Part shown: positions 62,442 through 64,000 of the stretch, in pieces
Layout of the letters: each line of letters begins with the position of its first letter
Position numbering within the stretch: the first letter of the stretch is position 1
DNA from: Coriaria nepalensis
Taxonomy: Eukaryota; Streptophyta; Magnoliopsida; Cucurbitales; Coriariaceae
Reading direction: 5' to 3'
Length of the DNA stretch: 64,000 nucleotides
Assembly (NCBI GenBank): GCA_027186245.1
Contig: CP114482.1
Coordinates: 25,439,209 to 25,503,208, forward strand
Translations under genes and position numbers: made by a program
Notes under the pieces: model-generated
Told to the model about the DNA's origin: nothing
The model's input: the letters and a program-made list of their open reading frames with translations, nothing else
Databases searched by the model: none

Positions 62442-64000
62442 TGCTTTTTAATGCTAAAATAATGCATTGTCGTCTTCAATACATTAATTACAATTATGTA
62501 AGAAAATAATATTTGAAGGGTGAAAATAGAATTCGTTCGAACTAATTTAGAATGATTTAATGACTAGAAGAGACTCACTGACATGACTTTAAGTCTAAAC
62601 AAATGCATTGTTGCCTATAATAGATCAACTGCAAGTTACACACGAAAGTCATGTTTAAAGGCCGAATTTCGTTCGAAGTGATTTAGAATGATTTACTGAC
62701 TAAAAGAGACGCAAAAATATGACTTGAACGCTAAAAAAGGCATAGTTGCAATCAATAGATCAATTGCAAGTTATGCACGAAAGTTGCGTTTTAAATGCAA
62801 AAAGAGAATTGGTTCGAACTCCCTTCAAACAATTTAATGATTGGAAAGACTGTGTGATATGCTTTTTAATGCTAAAATAATGCATTGTTGTCTTCAATAG
62901 ATTAATTACAAGTTATGTAAGAAAATAATATTTGAAGGGCGAAAATAGAATTCGTTCGAACTAATTTAGAATGATTTAATTACTAGAAGAGACTCACTGA
63001 CATGACTTTAAGGCTAAACAAATGCATTGTTGCCTATAATAGATCAACTGCAAGCTACGCACGAAAGTCATCTTTAAAGGCCGAATTTCGTTCGAAGTGA
63101 TTTAGAATGATTTACTGACTAAAAGAGACGCAAAAATATGACTTGAACGCTAAAAAAGGCATAGTTGCCATCAATAGATCAATTGCAAGTTATGCACGAA
63201 AGTTGCGTTTTAAATGCAAAAAGAGAATTGGTTCGAAGTCCCTTCAAACAATTTAATGATTGGAAAGACTGTGTGATATGCTTTTTAATGCTAAAATAAT
63301 GCATTGTTGTCTTCAATAGATTAATTTCAAGTTATGTAAGAAAATAATATTTGAAGGGCGAAAATAGAATTCGTTCGATCTAATTTAGAATGATTTAATG
63401 ACTAGAAGAGACTCACTGACATGACTTTAAGTCTAAACAAATGCATTGTTGCCTATAATAGATCAACTGCAAGTTACACACGAAAGTCATGTTTAAAGGC
63501 CGAATTTCGTTCGAAGTGATTTAGAATGATTTACCGACTAAAAGAGACGCAAAAATATGACTTGAACGCTAAAAAAGGCATAGTTGCCATCAATAGATCA
63601 ATTGCAAGTTATGCACGAAAGTCGCGTTTTAAATGCAAAAAGAGAATTGGTTTGAAGTGCCTTCAAACAATTTAATGATTGAAAAGACTGAGTGATATGC
63701 TTTTGAATGCTAAAATAATGCATTGTTGTCTTCAATAGATTAATTACAAGTTATGTAAGAAAATAATATTTGAAGGGCGAAAATAGAATTCGTTCGAACT
63801 AATTTAGAATGATTTAATGACTAGAAGAGACTCAGTGACATGACTTTAAGGCTAAACAAATGCATTGTTGCCTTCAATAGATCAACTGCAAGTTACGCAC
63901 GAAAGTCATGTTTAAAGGCCGAATTTCGTTCGAAGTGATTTAGAATGATTTACTGACTAAAAGAGACGCAAAAATATGACTTGAACGCTAAAAAAGGCAT
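62442..64000. repeat. 2,094-bp super-unit, copy 4, cut by the window end
   Basis: The first 1,559 bp of the unit are present. Against copy 3 I see four differences: T at 63,327 (TTAATTTCAAG), T at 63,653 (GGTTTGAAG), T at 63,805 (AATTTAGAAT rather than AATTGAGAAT) and G at 63,910 (GTCATGTTT rather than GTCATCTTT). Three of the four fall in the last 350 bp, so the copy may be switching to another HOR subtype there. Confidence 0.85.

Larger units (their letters stand above)
1..64000. repeat. Satellite DNA array, 419-bp trimeric higher-order repeat, fills the window
   Basis: Every line of the window reads as the same repeat, head-to-tail and in one orientation. The T of the A-monomer anchor ATATGCTTT lies at position 2, 421, 841 and so on to 63,698, giving 152 periods averaging 419.05 bp. 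Each period holds three diverged monomers (A, B, C). No gene, transposon or unique spacer interrupts it, and both window edges lie inside the array, so its true length is unknown. All frames are closed at short intervals by recurring TAA, TAG and TGA in the monomers, so no long reading frame is credible. G+C is about one third, counted on the HOR at 59,510-59,928. The structure is that of eukaryotic centromeric or heterochromatic satellite. The family is not one I recognise: its monomer length and motifs differ from alpha satellite (171 bp), Arabidopsis (about 178 bp) and rice or maize centromere repeats (about 155 bp). Confidence 0.98.

Noticed and set aside
1..64000. Many short open reading frames repeating every 419 bp
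   Set aside because: They are short, arise from the repeat itself, are closed by recurring TAA, TAG and TGA in every frame, and change with each monomer subtype. There is no long frame, no codon pattern and no conserved start context.
1..64000. CRISPR array
   Set aside because: Direct repeats are present, but there are no unique spacers: everything between any two repeat words is itself repeated. The unit (419 bp) is far too long, and there are no cas genes.
1..64000. Plasmid or phage iteron origin
   Set aside because: Iterons are about 15-25 bp and few; here the repeat is a 140-bp monomer, about 458 copies, with no replication gene or other coding sequence.
1..64000. Identification as a named satellite (alpha satellite, mouse minor satellite, Arabidopsis 178-bp, rice or maize centromere repeat)
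   Set aside because: Monomer lengths and key words do not fit any of these from memory. Without a database search I will not assign a family or species.
1..64000. Telomere, rRNA spacer or tRNA/5S gene cluster
   Set aside because: There are no short telomeric repeats, no rRNA or tRNA-like conserved blocks, and no polymerase III box pattern that is constant between monomers.

Overview
The whole window is one uninterrupted block of tandemly repeated, AT-rich satellite DNA (about one third G+C, counted on one reference unit). I see no protein-coding gene, RNA gene, transposon or other unique sequence anywhere in the 64 kb. A long, higher-order-organised satellite of this kind is typical of a eukaryotic chromosome, most plausibly a centromere, pericentromere or other heterochromatic block. 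I do not recognise the satellite family and cannot name the organism.

Basic structure: three related but distinct monomers, here called A (about 142 bp), B (about 135 bp) and C (about 142 bp), follow one another head-to-tail as A-B-C and make a higher-order repeat (HOR) of 419 bp. The three monomers share a skeleton: ATG-(A/C)CTT, then GCTAAA, ATGCATTGTTG, AATAGAT, AAGTTATG, (GTT)CGAA and AATGATTTA. By eye they are roughly 70-75% alike, while the same monomer type in different HORs is usually well over 90% alike. From the first A anchor (position 2) to the last (position 63,698) there are 152 intervals averaging 419.05 bp. The window therefore holds about 152.7 HORs (about 458 monomers), and I found no break in phase or orientation.

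Above the 419-bp level there are many nested duplications, all at offsets that are whole multiples of about 419 bp. Left part (1 to about 21 kb): a segment of about 11.3 kb (27 HORs) occurs twice, 1-11,318 and 11,319 to about 21,200, with later local gains, losses and replacements. Middle (19.7-48 kb): tandem blocks of 2,515 bp (19,741-25,132), 1,257 bp (24,495-28,111), 419 bp (30,110-31,345), 1,676 bp (31,130-34,481) and 1,256 bp (44,880-47,390), plus dispersed copies 2.5, 3.8, 9.6 and 22.6 kb apart. Right part (54-64 kb): a 2,094-bp super-unit of five HORs is repeated. Two adjacent copies (58,254-60,347 and 60,348-62,441) differ at a single base that I could find, so this is the most recently amplified part.

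The pattern fits an array evolving by unequal crossing-over, replication slippage and conversion with exact HOR register. Possible functional signals are limited to short dyads inside the monomers: AATGCATT, GTTCGAAC, a 10-bp inverted repeat in B, and a TTCGTTCGAA motif resembling the first half of a CENP-B box. Their function is inference only.
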